From assembly GCF_002198715.1 (NCBI RefSeq), contig NZ_MWLK01000013.1, positions 1-64,000 on the forward strand: a stretch of DNA of 64,000 bases, given 5' to 3'. A program made the translations under genes and the position numbers. Under the pieces are notes generated by a model, which saw only the letters and a program-made list of their open reading frames with translations, was not told the origin of the DNA and made no database searches. Every line of letters starts with the position of its first letter. The stretch's first letter is position 1. This DNA comes from Rhodomicrobium sp. R_RK_3. GTDB lineage: Bacteria; Pseudomonadota; Alphaproteobacteria; Rhizobiales; Rhodomicrobiaceae. Of this stretch, positions 35,430 to 45,414 are shown in pieces.

Positions 35430-35577
35430 GACCGGGATCATAATCGCTCACAACTTTTCCACAAGCGGCAGATGAGCGCGCGTTGCTCCGCTGGACGCTC
35501 GGCGCATTGGGACCCTTCGCGGCCACCAATGGAGAAGCGCCGAAGCGCCCGCATCGCGCCAAGCAAGGCCAACCGTC

Positions 35578-35970
35578 CTAGCGCTGCATATGCAAATTCA
35601 TCAGGTCGGGCGAGGGCATCATGTTCTCGTTTAGATTGTTCATGATCCAGAGCGATCCGAACATGACCACGAAAACGATCAGCAGGCCGAAGGCCAGCGC
35701 GAGCACGTTATTGGTGTTGTCGGGCCCGGTGGTGATGTGCAGGAAGAACACAAGATGCACGCCCATCTGGGCGACGGCCAGGACGGCAAGCCCAAGGCCG
35801 ACGCCCGGCCCCCAAAGCGCCGGCGTGTTGGCGACCCAGAACGATGTCGCCGTGAGCAGCACCGCCACCCCCAGCCCGATCGTGTAGACCAGCACGCCGG
35901 TTCCATGCCCTTCGCCGGTCTCGCTGAATGGCTCCGCCTCGCCGGGGGCGCGATCTTCGGGCGTCGTCAT
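35578..35970 (-). CDS. cyoD: Cytochrome o ubiquinol oxidase subunit IV
   Basis: The 130-residue protein has a polar N-terminus and three hydrophobic helices, with AQMGVHLVFFLHI and VLALAFGLLIVFVVMFGSLWIM, the usual CyoD pattern. It helps assemble the oxidase and its copper site. It is the last gene of the operon; its start overlaps the end of cyoC by 4 bases. No cyoE (heme O synthase) follows, so that function must come from elsewhere. Confidence 0.95.
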   Translation of the reverse strand: MTTPEDRAPGEAEPFSETGEGHGTGVLVYTIGLGVAVLLTATSFWVANTPALWGPGVGLGLAVLAVAQMGVHLVFFLHITTGPDNTNNVLALAFGLLIVFVVMFGSLWIMNNLNENMMPSPDLMNLHMQR

Positions 35971-36593
35971 GGGCGAACTCCCATCAGGTAAACCACGGTG
36001 AACAGCCCGACCCAGATGATGTCGAGCGCATGCCAGAACAGCGCAAAGCAGAGCAGGCGGCGCTCCACCCGGGCGCGGAAGCCTTCGAACGTCAGTTGCG
36101 CCATCAACACGATCAGCCAGACCAGCCCGGCAGCGACATGCAGGCCGTGGCAGCCGACAAGGGCGAAGAAGGCGGACAGAAAGGCGCTGCGTTGCGGCGT
36201 CGCGCCCTCAGCGATCATGTTTGAGAATTCTTGCAGTTCGAGCGCAAGGAATGCGCCGCCGAGCACGAATGTGACCGCCGCCCAGAGATAGGTTTGCAAG
36301 CGGTTGCGGGACGCAACCGCCAGGGACATCAATGCGCAGGTGTAGCTGGAGGCGAGAAGACAGGCGGTCTCGATCGCCACATTGGTCTGGCTGAACAGTT
36401 CGGCGCCGTTCGGGCCGCCCGCGGTCGCATTCACCAGCACCGCGTAGACGGCGAAAAACGCCGAGAACATTACGATGTCGCTGAGCAGGAAAATCCAGAA
36501 GCCGAAGCTGACATAGATCCGCTTCGGAGCAGGACCCGCTTCGCTCGCGGGGATCGGAGGAGGGCCATGATCGGCGGCGGCGGCGATGCTCAT
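35967..36593 (-). CDS. cyoC: Cytochrome o ubiquinol oxidase subunit III
   Basis: The 208-residue five-helix protein has the heme-copper oxidase subunit III marks [41 protein letters not shown] and [20 protein letters not shown]. It stabilises the complex in the inner membrane. Both ends overlap their neighbours by 4 bases (cyoB upstream, cyoD downstream). Confidence 0.96.
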   Translation of the reverse strand: MSIAAAADHGPPPIPASEAGPAPKRIYVSFGFWIFLLSDIVMFSAFFAVYAVLVNATAGGPNGAELFSQTNVAIETACLLASSYTCALMSLAVASRNRLQTYLWAAVTFVLGGAFLALELQEFSNMIAEGATPQRSAFLSAFFALVGCHGLHVAAGLVWLIVLMAQLTFEGFRARVERRLLCFALFWHALDIIWVGLFTVVYLMGVRP

Positions 36594-38596
36594 GCGGCCG
36601 CCTCCGCTTCGCTCTCGTGCCGGACCGGGTGCTCGCGATCGAAGCGGGCGAGCTCCCCGGCCGGGATCTCGGTTTCCTCTTCATGGCGGAAGGCGTAGGC
36701 GAGCATCGTCGCGAAAATGCCGAGCACGCCGATGCCGGCCATCCACCAGATGTGCCAGATCATCGCGAAGCCGGCCATGACGGCAAAGAAGGCGATGATG
36801 AAGCCGGCCGGACTGTTCTTCGGCATCTCGATCGCCTCGTAATCGCGCGGCGCCACCGGGGCGTGCTGGCCCGTCCGCTGTTGCTCTTTCCAAACCCAGA
36901 ACGCGTCCTTGTCTTCGACCTGCGGCAGGACGGCGAAATTCCAGGGCGGCGGCGGCGAGGCGGTCGACCATTCGAGGGTGCGGCCGTTCCAGGGATCGCC
37001 GGTCAGGTCGCGGTTCTGCTCGCGGGCGCGGACCGACACGACGAGCTGGATGATCTGGCAGACGACGCCTGCCAGGATGATGAAGGCGCCGAGGGCGGCG
37101 ACGATGAGCCAGGGCTGCCAGGTCACGTCGTCATAATGCTGCATGCGCCGGGTCATGCCCATCAGGCCGAGCGCGTAGAGCGGCATGAAGGCGGTATAGA
37201 AGCCGATCAGCCAGCACCAGAACGAGGCGCGGCCCCAGCCCTCGTGCAGCGTGAAGCCGAAGGCTTTCGGGAACCAGTAATTGAGGCCCGCCATCGCGCC
37301 GAACACCACGCCGCCGATGATGACATTGTGGAAATGGGCGACCAAGAACAGGCTGTTATGTAATTGAAAATCGGCGGGAGGCACGGCCATCAGCACGCCG
37401 GTCATGCCGCCGATGACGAAGGTGATCATGAAGCCGATCGACCACAGGATCGGCGTATTGTAGCGGACGCGCCCGCCATACATGGTGAACAGCCAGTTGA
37501 ACACCTTCACGCCGGTCGGCACGGCGATGATCATGGTCATGACACCGAAGAAGCCGTTGACATTCGCGCTCGCGCCCATGGTGAAGAAATGATGCAGCCA
37601 GACCAGGAAGGAGAGAATGCAGATCGCCATGGTGGCGGCGACCATCGAGCGGTAGCCGAAGAGCGGCTTGCCGGAGAAGGTGGCGATGACTTCGGAAAAA
37701 ATCCCGAAGGCGGGCAGCACCAAAATGTAGACCTCCGGGTGGCCCCAGACCCAGAACAGGTTCACATACATCATGGCGTTGCCGCCGGCATCGACCGTGA
37801 AGAAATGAAAGCCGAGATAGCGGTCGAGCAGCAGCATGGCGAAGGTCGCGGTCAGCACCGGGAAGGCGGCGACGATGAGCAGGTTGGTGGCGAGCGCGGT
37901 CCAGCAGAAGACCGGCATGCGCATATAGCCCATGCCGGGCGCCCTGAGCTTTAGGATTGTGGTGACGAAATTGATGCCGGTCATGAGCGTGCCCACGCCG
38001 GAGATTTGCAGCGCCCACAGATAATAGTCGACGCCGACCCCGGGCGAGAATTGCAGCTCGCTGAGCGGGGGATAGGCGACCCAGCCGGCCTTGGAGAAAT
38101 CGCCGATCAGCAGCGAGAGGTTTATCAGCAGGACGCCCGAGGCGGTCAGCCAGAAGCTCACCGAATTCAGGGTGGGGAAGGCGACGTCGCGGATGCCCAA
38201 TTGCAGCGGCAGCACGAAATTCATCAGGCCGATCAGCAGCGGCATCGCCATGAAGAAGATCATGATGGTGCCGTGGGCCGAGAAAATTTGGCTGAAATGA
38301 TCCGGCGGCAGGTAGCCTTGCGCCCCGCCCGCCGCCATGGCTTGCTGCAGTCGCATCATGATCGCATCGGTGAAGCCGCGCAGCAGCATGATGAGCGCCA
38401 GCATGATGTACATGATGCCGATGCGCTTATGGTCGACGGAGGTGATCCACTCGCGCCAGAGATAGGGGAAATGGCCCTTCACGAAAATCCACGCCACGAT
38501 GGCGATGACGATGGCAAATACGGCGATACCGCTGATCAGGGGGAGGGGCTGAGACCAGGGGAGGGCGTCCCAGCCGAGATTGCCGAGCAGGTTCAT
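36590..38596 (-). CDS. cyoB: Cytochrome o ubiquinol oxidase subunit I
   Basis: This is the proton-pumping catalytic subunit that reduces O2 to water with electrons from ubiquinol. The 668-residue protein has about 15 hydrophobic helices, the first heme ligand region [12 protein letters not shown], the active-site [15 protein letters not shown] (Cu-B His, the channel Glu and the cross-linked Tyr), WLHHFFTMG (two Cu-B His), and the late [12 protein letters not shown] pair for the hemes. The frame is open far upstream into cyoA, but the real start is [10 protein letters not shown], which overlaps the cyoA stop in an ATGA. Confidence 0.97.
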   Translation of the reverse strand: MNLLGNLGWDALPWSQPLPLISGIAVFAIVIAIVAWIFVKGHFPYLWREWITSVDHKRIGIMYIMLALIMLLRGFTDAIMMRLQQAMAAGGAQGYLPPDHFSQIFSAHGTIMIFFMAMPLLIGLMNFVLPLQLGIRDVAFPTLNSVSFWLTASGVLLINLSLLIGDFSKAGWVAYPPLSELQFSPGVGVDYYLWALQISGVGTLMTGINFVTTILKLRAPGMGYMRMPVFCWTALATNLLIVAAFPVLTATFAMLLLDRYLGFHFFTVDAGGNAMMYVNLFWVWGHPEVYILVLPAFGIFSEVIATFSGKPLFGYRSMVAATMAICILSFLVWLHHFFTMGASANVNGFFGVMTMIIAVPTGVKVFNWLFTMYGGRVRYNTPILWSIGFMITFVIGGMTGVLMAVPPADFQLHNSLFLVAHFHNVIIGGVVFGAMAGLNYWFPKAFGFTLHEGWGRASFWCWLIGFYTAFMPLYALGLMGMTRRMQHYDDVTWQPWLIVAALGAFIILAGVVCQIIQLVVSVRAREQNRDLTGDPWNGRTLEWSTASPPPPWNFAVLPQVEDKDAFWVWKEQQRTGQHAPVAPRDYEAIEMPKNSPAGFIIAFFAVMAGFAMIWHIWWMAGIGVLGIFATMLAYAFRHEEETEIPAGELARFDREHPVRHESEAEAAA

Positions 38597-39474
38597 TTGG
38601 CCATCTCCATCGTCGCCGGGTGGGTGTCTCGCGACGCCTCGTGCATGGGCGTTCCAGCGCTGACGATCTCGTCGAACAGGCCCGGCGCGACTGAGGGATA
38701 GGTGAAGGGGGCGACGCCCTGGCTCGGCTTGACCAGATCGGCATAGGCGGCGGCATCGAGCGTGGGCCCGCCGGCGCCGCGCGTTGCACTCACCCATTGT
38801 TCGAACTGCTCGGGCGGCACAGCTTCGGCGGGGAAGTCCATATCGGCAAAGCCGTCGCCGCTGAAATTGGCCGAAAGCCCGGGATAGGTTCCGGGATAGT
38901 CGGCCTGCAGGTGCAGCCGTGTCGCCATTCCTGCCATGGTGTAGATCTGGCTGCCGAGCTGCGGCACGAAGAAGCTGTTCATCACCCCCGAGGAGGTCAG
39001 ATCGAAACGGATCGGCGTGCCGGTGGGGATGGTCAGCCGGTTGACGGATGCGATGCCTTGCTCCGGATAGATGAACAGCCATTTCCAGTCGAGCGAGACC
39101 ACCTGGACATTGACCGGCTTCACCGCCGAGGCGAGCGGCTTGCGCGGATCGAGATCGTGCGCGCCGACCCAGGCGACGCCGCCGACCAGTACCACCGTCA
39201 TGGCGGGGATGGCCCAGACCAGCAGCTCGATGCGGCCGGAATATTCGAAATCGGGCATGTAGGTCGCGCGCCGGTTCGAGGCGCGGAACCAGAAGGCGAC
39301 GGCCAAGGTGGCGAGGATGGTCGGAATGACGATCGCCAGCATGATGCCGAGCGAGTTGAACAGGATCAGCCGCTGCGCTTCCGCAACGGGACCCTTCGGA
39401 TCCAGCACGCCCTGGCCGCAACCACTGAGGGTCACGGCGCTGATGGCGAGGGCGGCCCGCAAAATATATCGCAT
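38593..39474 (-). CDS. cyoA: Cytochrome o ubiquinol oxidase subunit II
   Basis: The 293-residue lipoprotein starts [20 protein letters not shown], with a lipobox L-S-G-C. Two transmembrane helices follow, then a periplasmic cupredoxin domain ([38 protein letters not shown]). The CuA cysteines of cytochrome c oxidases are absent, as expected for a quinol oxidase. It is the first gene of cyoABCD; the promoter should lie in the 444-bp gap upstream. Confidence 0.96.
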   Translation of the reverse strand: MRYILRAALAISAVTLSGCGQGVLDPKGPVAEAQRLILFNSLGIMLAIVIPTILATLAVAFWFRASNRRATYMPDFEYSGRIELLVWAIPAMTVVLVGGVAWVGAHDLDPRKPLASAVKPVNVQVVSLDWKWLFIYPEQGIASVNRLTIPTGTPIRFDLTSSGVMNSFFVPQLGSQIYTMAGMATRLHLQADYPGTYPGLSANFSGDGFADMDFPAEAVPPEQFEQWVSATRGAGGPTLDAAAYADLVKPSQGVAPFTYPSVAPGLFDEIVSAGTPMHEASRDTHPATMEMAK

Positions 39475-39918
39475 TTCAGACCTCCGCTTCCCCGGCCGTC
39501 GGGGGAAGGGCATGAAATTCGGAACGCAATGAAGGGGTTCGGCTAGCGCGAACGCTTGCCGCCCTTGTTGACGGGAATGTGGGAGACCTTGATGAGTTCC
39601 GTGGCCGGCGGCGAGGCCGCGAATAAGATAAACAGATTGGAAAGGCTAAGAACCGCCTGCCGACCGTTTCACAAGCACCGCCGGGCCGCGATGCGAATGG
39701 CAGGCACAGCGAATCTTGCTGCCAATCAAGGCTCGCGCGGCGCGGCAGGCGTCGAGGCGATTGTTGGAGCGACCGAGCTGACGGGGACGGCGGTCATGAA
39801 AAGATAACCCTTTATTCACTAACGCCCCAATCCAAACCTGCTCCATGGCGCTCCGGCCTTCGCGGGCAATTGTCAAACTCCGCTTGACCTCCCTCCGCCA
39901 ACCCCTCACCTTCCGCGC
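39475..39918. other. Intergenic region between cyoA and the molybdenum/tungsten island
   Basis: The 444 bases separate divergent units. Short open frames here look like shadows. On the minus strand, just upstream of cyoA, a start-less frame ends in KVSHIPVNKGGKRSR; it could be a remnant of a small gene. I see no clear promoter boxes, Moco-riboswitch-like structure or terminator. Confidence 0.35.
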
Positions 39919-41049
39919 GTGGACCCCTCGCCCATCAATCCCCGCATTCTGCGCCTGACGCCATTGGACATTGCGCTCTCGCGCTTGGCGGCGCTCACCC
40001 CGCCCGCCGGTCCGATCGATCGCCCTCTGATACAGGCGCTTGGCGCGGTCCTCGCCCGCGACGTGCATGCGCCGGTGGCTTTGCCGGTGCAGCCGACGGC
40101 CCATGCGGACGGCTGGCTGGTGAAGGCCGAGGATGTGCAGGGCTCCAGCGCCTATAGCGCGGCCATGCTGACCCCCCCTCCGGATTGGGTGGATGCGGGC
40201 GATCCGGTGCAGGGCGGCAATGCGGTCCTGCCGCCCGAGGCCGTCAGCATCGCGGCGCCTGGAGTGGCGGAGGCGACCGCCTCTGCCACGCATGGCGACG
40301 GTGTTCGGGCCGCCGGCGAGGACATTTCGGCGGGAGCGTTGATCCTTTCCGCCGGGACGCGCCTAACGCCGCGCCATCTCGGACTTCTGACGGCCTGCGG
40401 CCTCGCCTCGATCCCGGTGCGCTCCCCCAAAGTGCGGCTGATAATCGCCAACGCCGCCCTCGCGGCGCATTCAGACTGGGTCGGTCTCTGGCTGGAAGCT
40501 GCGGGGGCCCAGCTTACGGATATTGCGGTGATGCCCGCTGGCTCGGCAGCGCTCGCCGCGTGCTTTGCGCGTGCGGATGCCGATCTTGTGGTTTCGGTCG
40601 GCGGCACCGGTCAGGGACGCAATGATTGCGCCGTCGCCGCCCTGGCAGAGGCGGGCTCGGTCGGACTTTACGGTCTTGCATTGAATCCGGGTTCGAGCGC
40701 CGCCTTCGGGCATGTGGCCTCGATGCCTGTCATCCTGGTGCCAGGGCGGATCGATGCGATGATCGCGGTGCTCTTGCTGCTGGTCGGGCCTCCATTAGCC
40801 GCCGCTGCGCGCGCGGAACCGCTTGCTGCATCGACTCCGTTCCGGCTGACGGAAAAGGTGACCTCCACCGTCGGCTTCGACGAGCTTTTCCTCGGCGTCG
40901 CATCAGGTTCCGAGATCCGGCCGGTGCCGCTCGCCGGTGCGAATTTCGACGCAATCGCGCGCGCCGTCGGCTGGTTTGTCGTGCCGCCGTCTTCGGAGGG
41001 CATTGCCGCTGGAGACACCGTGCAATTACGGAGCTTCGAGACTAAATAG
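39919..41049 (+). CDS. Divergent MoeA-like molybdopterin-binding protein
   Basis: The 376-residue protein aligns in layout with MoeA: an N-terminal PLDIALSRLAAL helix, the A-D-G-W segment in place of (D/V)DG(Y/F)A, HGDGVRAAGEDISAGA, and a MoCF-type core with VVSVGGTGQGRND. The STGDEL-like motif present in the two downstream MoeA genes is not visible (IIANAALAA instead), so it may not be a full molybdate transferase. It starts with GTG. Six bases separate it from the next MoeA gene, so they are cotranscribed. It could be a carrier or regulatory paralogue for the metal cofactor (inference). Confidence 0.75.
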   Translation: MDPSPINPRILRLTPLDIALSRLAALTPPAGPIDRPLIQALGAVLARDVHAPVALPVQPTAHADGWLVKAEDVQGSSAYSAAMLTPPPDWVDAGDPVQGGNAVLPPEAVSIAAPGVAEATASATHGDGVRAAGEDISAGALILSAGTRLTPRHLGLLTACGLASIPVRSPKVRLIIANAALAAHSDWVGLWLEAAGAQLTDIAVMPAGSAALAACFARADADLVVSVGGTGQGRNDCAVAALAEAGSVGLYGLALNPGSSAAFGHVASMPVILVPGRIDAMIAVLLLLVGPPLAAAARAEPLAASTPFRLTEKVTSTVGFDELFLGVASGSEIRPVPLAGANFDAIARAVGWFVVPPSSEGIAAGDTVQLRSFETK

Positions 41050-41055
41050 AGCGCT

Positions 41056-43032
41056 ATGAGCGACATACCGGTTCTCGAGCAGGTCCGCCGCGCGGCGCGG
41101 CAGGAACAATTTCTCGAAGTCGTCTCGCGGGACGAGGCGGAGCAGCGCTTTCGCAATGCTGTGCCGTACGTCGCTTTGCCGCCGGAGCGGGTGTCTTTGG
41201 CCGATGCCTCGGGCCGGATACTGGCGGAAAACCTTTTCGCCCCCATCGACCTGCCGCCGTTCGACCGCTCGTCGGTCGACGGCTTTGCCTTGCGCGCCCA
41301 CGACACGCTCGGCGCGAGCGAGAGCAAGCCAGCCCGCCTCCGTCTCAACCCGGAAGTCCTCGCCTGCGGCACGGCGCCCGCCATGCCTGTCGCGGCGAAG
41401 ACCGCGACCGTGATCTCGACCGGCGGCGTCGTGCCGCGAGGCGCCGATGCCGTCGTGATGATCGAGCACACCGCCTTCGGTGAGGACGCCGGCGGGCCTT
41501 ATGTCGAGATCCGCCGACCCGTCGCGGCCGGCAATTTCATCGCTTTCGCCGGGTCCGATGTCGGCCGGGGCGAGGCCGTGCTGTGGCAGGGCGTCGAGCT
41601 CACCTCGCGCGAAATCGGCATCATCGCCGCCTGCGGGCTCGCCCATATCCCGGTCGTCCGGCGCCCGCGCGTCGGCATCATCTCGACGGGCGATGAACTG
41701 GTCCCGCCCGGCGAAGCGCTGCCGCATGGCGGCATCTACGATTCCAACCACGCCATCATCGCCGCCGCCGTGAAGGAAAATGGCGGTGTCCCCGTCCCCT
41801 TCGGCATCGTGCGCGACGATGAGGCAGCGCTCGCCGCCATCGTCAAAAGCGCCATCGCCGAGACCGATCTCGTCGTGCTCTCCGGCGGCACCTCGAAGGG
41901 CGCGGGCGACGTCTCCTACCGCATCCTGTCGGAGCTGGGACTGCCCGGCATCATCGTTCACGGCGTGGCGCTGAAGCCGGGCAAGCCGCTCTGCCTCGCC
42001 GTCGTCCATGAGAAGCCCGTCGTCGTGCTGCCCGGCTTCCCGACCTCGGCGATCTTCACCTTTCACAGTTTCGTCGCGCCGCTGATCCGCGCTATGGCCG
42101 GCCTGCCGCCGCATGGCGGCGATCTGCTGCGGGCGACGCTTCCCGTTCGCGTCCCGTCGGAACTCGGCCGCACCGAATATGTAATGGTGTCGCTGAGCGA
42201 GGGAGAGGCGGGCGTCGCGGCCTTCCCGCTCGGCCGCGGATCCGGTTCGGTGACCGCCTTTTCGCGCGCCGACGGCTTCTTCGCCATCGATGCGCTGGCG
42301 GATGCCGCCGATGCCGGGTCGCAGCACGACATCCAGTTGATCGCCAAGGATCTGCGCCTGCCCGATCTGGTGCTCGCCGGAAGCCAGGACATCGGCCTGG
42401 ATGCCGTCGTGGGCCTGCTTCTCCAGCAAGGGCTCGCGGTGCGCACGCTGGCCATCGGCAGCATGGGCGGTCTCGCGGCGCTGAAGCGCGGCGAATGCGA
42501 CCTTGCGCCGGTGCATCTGCTCGACGCCAAGAGCGGCACGTATAATGCGCCTTTCCTGGGGCTGGGCATGTCGCTGGTTCCAGGCTGGCGCCGCCAGCAG
42601 GGCATCGTCTTCCGCAAGGGCGACGATCGTTTTGAAGGACTGACGGCGAAAGATGCCGTCGCCTCGGCGGCGGCGAACGCGGATGCGATCCTCGTCAACC
42701 GCAATGCAGGCTCCGGCACCCGCATTCTGCTCGACGGCATTCTTGGCGGCGCTCGTCCGGCGGGATATGCCAACCAGCCGAAATCGCACAACGCCGTCGC
42801 GGCGGCGGTCGCGCAGGGCCGGGCAGACTGGGGCATGGCCATCGAGAATGTCGCCCGGCTCTACGGCCTTGGCTTCCTGCCCGTCGCGGATGAGCATTAC
42901 GATTTCTTCCTGGCCGACAGCCGCCGGGACCGCCCGGCCGTGCAGGCTTTCCTTGCCGCGCTGGCGAGCGCGGAGGCCCGGGCAGCGCTCAGGCGCCTTG
43001 GCTTTACTCCGTCCGGGGCCGGTCACACATAG
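41056..43032 (+). CDS. MoeA fused to a periplasmic-binding-like (COG1910) domain
   Basis: The 658-residue protein has a complete MoeA domain (about 1-415) with SSVDGFAL, RRPVAAGNFI, IISTGDELVPPGEAL and GGTSKGAGDVSYRIL. A PBP-like domain follows (about 437-640; GSQDIGLDAVVGLLL, NRNAGSGTRILLDGIL, KSHNAVAAAVAQGRADWGMA). MoeA inserts molybdate or tungstate into adenylated molybdopterin. The PBP-like domain belongs to the group found in molybdate-related regulators and may sense or channel the oxyanion or a cofactor intermediate (inference). There is no signal peptide, so it works in the cytoplasm. Confidence 0.9.
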   Translation: MSDIPVLEQVRRAARQEQFLEVVSRDEAEQRFRNAVPYVALPPERVSLADASGRILAENLFAPIDLPPFDRSSVDGFALRAHDTLGASESKPARLRLNPEVLACGTAPAMPVAAKTATVISTGGVVPRGADAVVMIEHTAFGEDAGGPYVEIRRPVAAGNFIAFAGSDVGRGEAVLWQGVELTSREIGIIAACGLAHIPVVRRPRVGIISTGDELVPPGEALPHGGIYDSNHAIIAAAVKENGGVPVPFGIVRDDEAALAAIVKSAIAETDLVVLSGGTSKGAGDVSYRILSELGLPGIIVHGVALKPGKPLCLAVVHEKPVVVLPGFPTSAIFTFHSFVAPLIRAMAGLPPHGGDLLRATLPVRVPSELGRTEYVMVSLSEGEAGVAAFPLGRGSGSVTAFSRADGFFAIDALADAADAGSQHDIQLIAKDLRLPDLVLAGSQDIGLDAVVGLLLQQGLAVRTLAIGSMGGLAALKRGECDLAPVHLLDAKSGTYNAPFLGLGMSLVPGWRRQQGIVFRKGDDRFEGLTAKDAVASAAANADAILVNRNAGSGTRILLDGILGGARPAGYANQPKSHNAVAAAVAQGRADWGMAIENVARLYGLGFLPVADEHYDFFLADSRRDRPAVQAFLAALASAEARAALRRLGFTPSGAGHT

Positions 43033-43144
43033 GCTTCAATAAACCCAGCAGGCATCATTCCGTGACGAAACGCCCGCATTCTTGTGATGATGCCCGCCAT
43101 CGGACCTCCCGGTGTCAAACCCGGTCGGCCAGCCAAGGACACGC

Positions 43145-44410
43145 ATGAACGCCAAGCTGCTCGACGATTGCTTCCTGCATGACAAGGATCGTCTCCTGCA
43201 CGCCGAGGCGCTGGCGATCCTGAAGGAGCGCCTGCGGCCTGTCGTGGGCACCGAAATGGTGGCCCTCGCCGATGCAGCAGGGCGGATCGCTGCGGCCCCC
43301 GTCATCGCCCCGCGCCCGATCCCCGCGCATAACAATGCGGCTGTGGACGGCTATGCCTTCGCCTTTGCCGATTACGACGCGGTTTCCGGCTCGCGGCTCA
43401 AGATCGGCGGACGCGCGGCGGCGGGCCACGCGCTGCGCGACGCCCTCAAACCTCACGAGGCCGCCCGCATTTTCACCGGCGCCACCATGCCGGAGGGCGC
43501 GGACACCGTCATCATGCAGGAGGATGTGACGCTGACCGAGGCGGGCGCGGACAGGCTCGTGGATCTCCCTCCAGGCATGAAGTCAGGCGCCAATCGCCGT
43601 CTGGCCGGCGAGGATGTGATGGCTGGCCAAGCTCTGCTGGCGGCGGGCGACAGGCTGCGTCCGCAAGATGTGGCCGCCATCGCGGCTGCCGGCTTTGGCG
43701 CGGTGGAGTGTTTCGCCCGGTTGAAGGTCGCGATCATCTCCAGCGGCGACGAAGTCATCCGCCCCGGCGACCCTTTCGAGCCCGGCAAGGTCTACGATTC
43801 CAACGCGCCGATGCTAGTGACGTTGGCCCGCTTAGCGGGCGCGGATTGCGTGGATCTCGGCGTCATGCCCGACAATGCCGAGGCGGTGGCGCGGCAATTG
43901 CGCGATGCGGCATCCCGCTTCGACGTGCTGATCACGACGGGCGGCGCGAGCCGCGGCGAGGAAGACCACGTCGTCAAGACACTCGACGCGCTCGGCAAGC
44001 TGCGCATGTGGCAGCTCGCCATCAAGCCGGGCCGCCCCATGGCCTTCGGCCAGATCGGCGATTGCGTCGTTCTCGGCTTGCCCGGCAATCCGGTCGCCGT
44101 CTTCGTCTGCTTCCTGCTCTATGCGCAGCCTCTGATCGGCGCGCTCGGCGGCAGCGCTTGGCGCGAGCCCGGGCGCCTGTCCCTGCCGGCAGCCTTCTCG
44201 CTCGGCAAACGCAAGACCGGCCGGCGCGAGTTCTGGCGCGGCAGGCTCGTCGACGGCGCGGTCACCAAATTCGAGCGCGACGGCTCCGGGCTGATTACCT
44301 CCTTGCGCGACTCCGACGGCCTGATCGAAATTGCCGAAGACGTCCCCGCAGTGTCCGAAGGCGATCTCGTCAGCTTCATCCCCTACACCGAGTTCGGCAT
44401 TCGGCACTGA
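43145..44410 (+). CDS. moeA: Molybdopterin molybdotransferase MoeA
   Basis: The 421-residue protein is a single-domain-set MoeA/gephyrin-E homologue: NNAAVDGYAFAFADYD, PHEAARIFTGATMPEGADTV, IISSGDEVIRPGDPF, TTGGASRGEEDHVVKTLDAL and IKPGRPMAFGQ are all in place. It should catalyse the last step of Moco (or W-cofactor) synthesis. I start at MNAKLLDDCF; an in-frame ATG 11 codons upstream is less likely. It is the third MoeA-type gene in a row, on the same strand, after 112 bp. Confidence 0.94.
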   Translation: MNAKLLDDCFLHDKDRLLHAEALAILKERLRPVVGTEMVALADAAGRIAAAPVIAPRPIPAHNNAAVDGYAFAFADYDAVSGSRLKIGGRAAAGHALRDALKPHEAARIFTGATMPEGADTVIMQEDVTLTEAGADRLVDLPPGMKSGANRRLAGEDVMAGQALLAAGDRLRPQDVAAIAAAGFGAVECFARLKVAIISSGDEVIRPGDPFEPGKVYDSNAPMLVTLARLAGADCVDLGVMPDNAEAVARQLRDAASRFDVLITTGGASRGEEDHVVKTLDALGKLRMWQLAIKPGRPMAFGQIGDCVVLGLPGNPVAVFVCFLLYAQPLIGALGGSAWREPGRLSLPAAFSLGKRKTGRREFWRGRLVDGAVTKFERDGSGLITSLRDSDGLIEIAEDVPAVSEGDLVSFIPYTEFGIRH

Positions 44411-44434
44411 GCGCCCTGCCCTCCCCGGCGGCCA

Positions 44435-45319
44435 TCACGGAGCCCAGCGGATCCGTCCGGCGCCGGTGACATCGAGCCCGCCCAGTTCCGTCGCCCGCGC
44501 CGCGAAGCGAGGATCGGCCAGCAGGCCAAGCATCGCCTGCATCGGCGGGCGAAAATAGTCGCGCTGGCGCAGCAGCAGGTCGAAACGCTCATGGGCGAGC
44601 GACAGGAAGTCGAGCCCCGCCGACGCCGCGATACTGCGGGTGGCGATGCCGCAATCGGCGTGGCCGCCGCGAATGGCCTGGGCAATATCGGCGCCGGTCG
44701 GCGCGGTGCCGCTTGCTCGCGTAAGCTTGGCGTATTGCAACCGCTGCCGGTTGAGCAGCGCGTGCAGCAATTGCTGCGCTCCGGCTCCGTCCGGGCGGGT
44801 GGCAAACCGCGCGCCGGAAGCTGCCGCGCTCTCCAGGTCCACGATCCCGAGCGGGTTGCCGCTGGCGAGAAGCAGCCCTTGCTCGCGAATGGCGAAGCCG
44901 ACCAGCACGGCGTCATAAAGCTGCGGCTCGGACTGCACGGCGGCGATATTCGCGTCCGCGTCCGGATCCTCCACATCATGGAAATGGATGGCGGCTGCGA
45001 CGACTTTTCCCTGCAGCAGCTTGGCGAAGCCGGCCTCGCTCCCCTCCGCGAGCGACGCCAATTCGCAGCGGCTCTCCAGCAGCGCCCATTGCAGCAGCGG
45101 ATCGTGACTGCCGCCGATGATGGGCGGCGGATCGGCGGGGGTTAACCCGAGCGGCCGCGCCATGCCGGCGAGCAGCCAGCGGTCGAGTTCGGCGCGCGGG
45201 AAAACCCATTTGCCGGTGACCTTGGTGCAAGGGATCTGCCGCTCCGCGACCAGTTCGTAAAGCTTGCGCTCCTTGATCCGCAGATAGTCGGCGGCTTCGG
45301 TGGTCGTCAGCAATTCCAT
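44435..45319 (-). CDS. One-component regulator: excisionase-type HTH plus PBP-like domain
   Basis: The 294-residue protein starts with a MerR/excisionase-like DNA-binding domain (MELLTTTEAADYLRIKERKL, residues 1-55, with the GKWVFPRAELDRWL wing). A periplasmic-binding-like domain follows (about 65-285; RPDGAGAQQLLHALL, GGHADCGIATRSIA), similar in kind to the one fused to the upstream MoeA. It should bind an oxyanion or cofactor in the cytoplasm and control the divergent transporter. I chose the ATG with an agga ribosome-binding site at the best distance; two ATGs lie 2 and 6 codons upstream. Confidence 0.88.
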   Translation of the reverse strand: MELLTTTEAADYLRIKERKLYELVAERQIPCTKVTGKWVFPRAELDRWLLAGMARPLGLTPADPPPIIGGSHDPLLQWALLESRCELASLAEGSEAGFAKLLQGKVVAAAIHFHDVEDPDADANIAAVQSEPQLYDAVLVGFAIREQGLLLASGNPLGIVDLESAAASGARFATRPDGAGAQQLLHALLNRQRLQYAKLTRASGTAPTGADIAQAIRGGHADCGIATRSIAASAGLDFLSLAHERFDLLLRQRDYFRPPMQAMLGLLADPRFAARATELGGLDVTGAGRIRWAP

Positions 45320-45330
45320 ATGCATTTTCC

Positions 45331-45346
45331 TGCGCATGGCTGCGCA
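45331..45346. promoter_or_regulatory. TGCGCA repeat, candidate operator of the tup/regulator region
   Basis: TGCGCA-TGGC-TGCGCA lies 12-27 bases before the regulator's start and just upstream of the transporter promoter. Each half is palindromic and the two are exactly 10 bases apart, one helical turn. That suits a dimer, and the HTH-PBP regulator is the obvious candidate. Confidence 0.5.
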
Positions 45347-45357
45347 ATTTCTAAAGT

Positions 45358-45387
45358 TTGACTCTTGCGGAAGGAACGGCGGATAAC
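45358..45387 (+). promoter_or_regulatory. Sigma-70-type promoter candidate for tupBCA
   Basis: TTGACT (45358-45363) is followed after 18 bases by GATAAC (45382-45387). It sits 12 bases downstream of the TGCGCA repeat. A start near 45394 would give a leader of about 20 bases. Confidence 0.5.
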
Positions 45388-45414
45388 AAGGGGAAACTCC
45401 AAGAATGGACAGCA

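Noticed and set aside
36590-39421. Single 943-codon frame that would fuse cyoA sequence to cyoB
   Set aside because: The upstream part is an out-of-frame reading of cyoA. cyoB has a proper ATG at 38596 overlapping the cyoA stop.
39556-39807. Short plus-strand open frame between cyoA and the MoeA genes
   Set aside because: The composition is irregular, there is no ribosome-binding site, and the reading overlaps what looks like a decayed minus-strand frame.
39475-39918. Molybdenum-cofactor riboswitch upstream of the MoeA genes
   Set aside because: The leader is short and I could not trace the paired regions that would define the motif. A covariance-model search would settle it.
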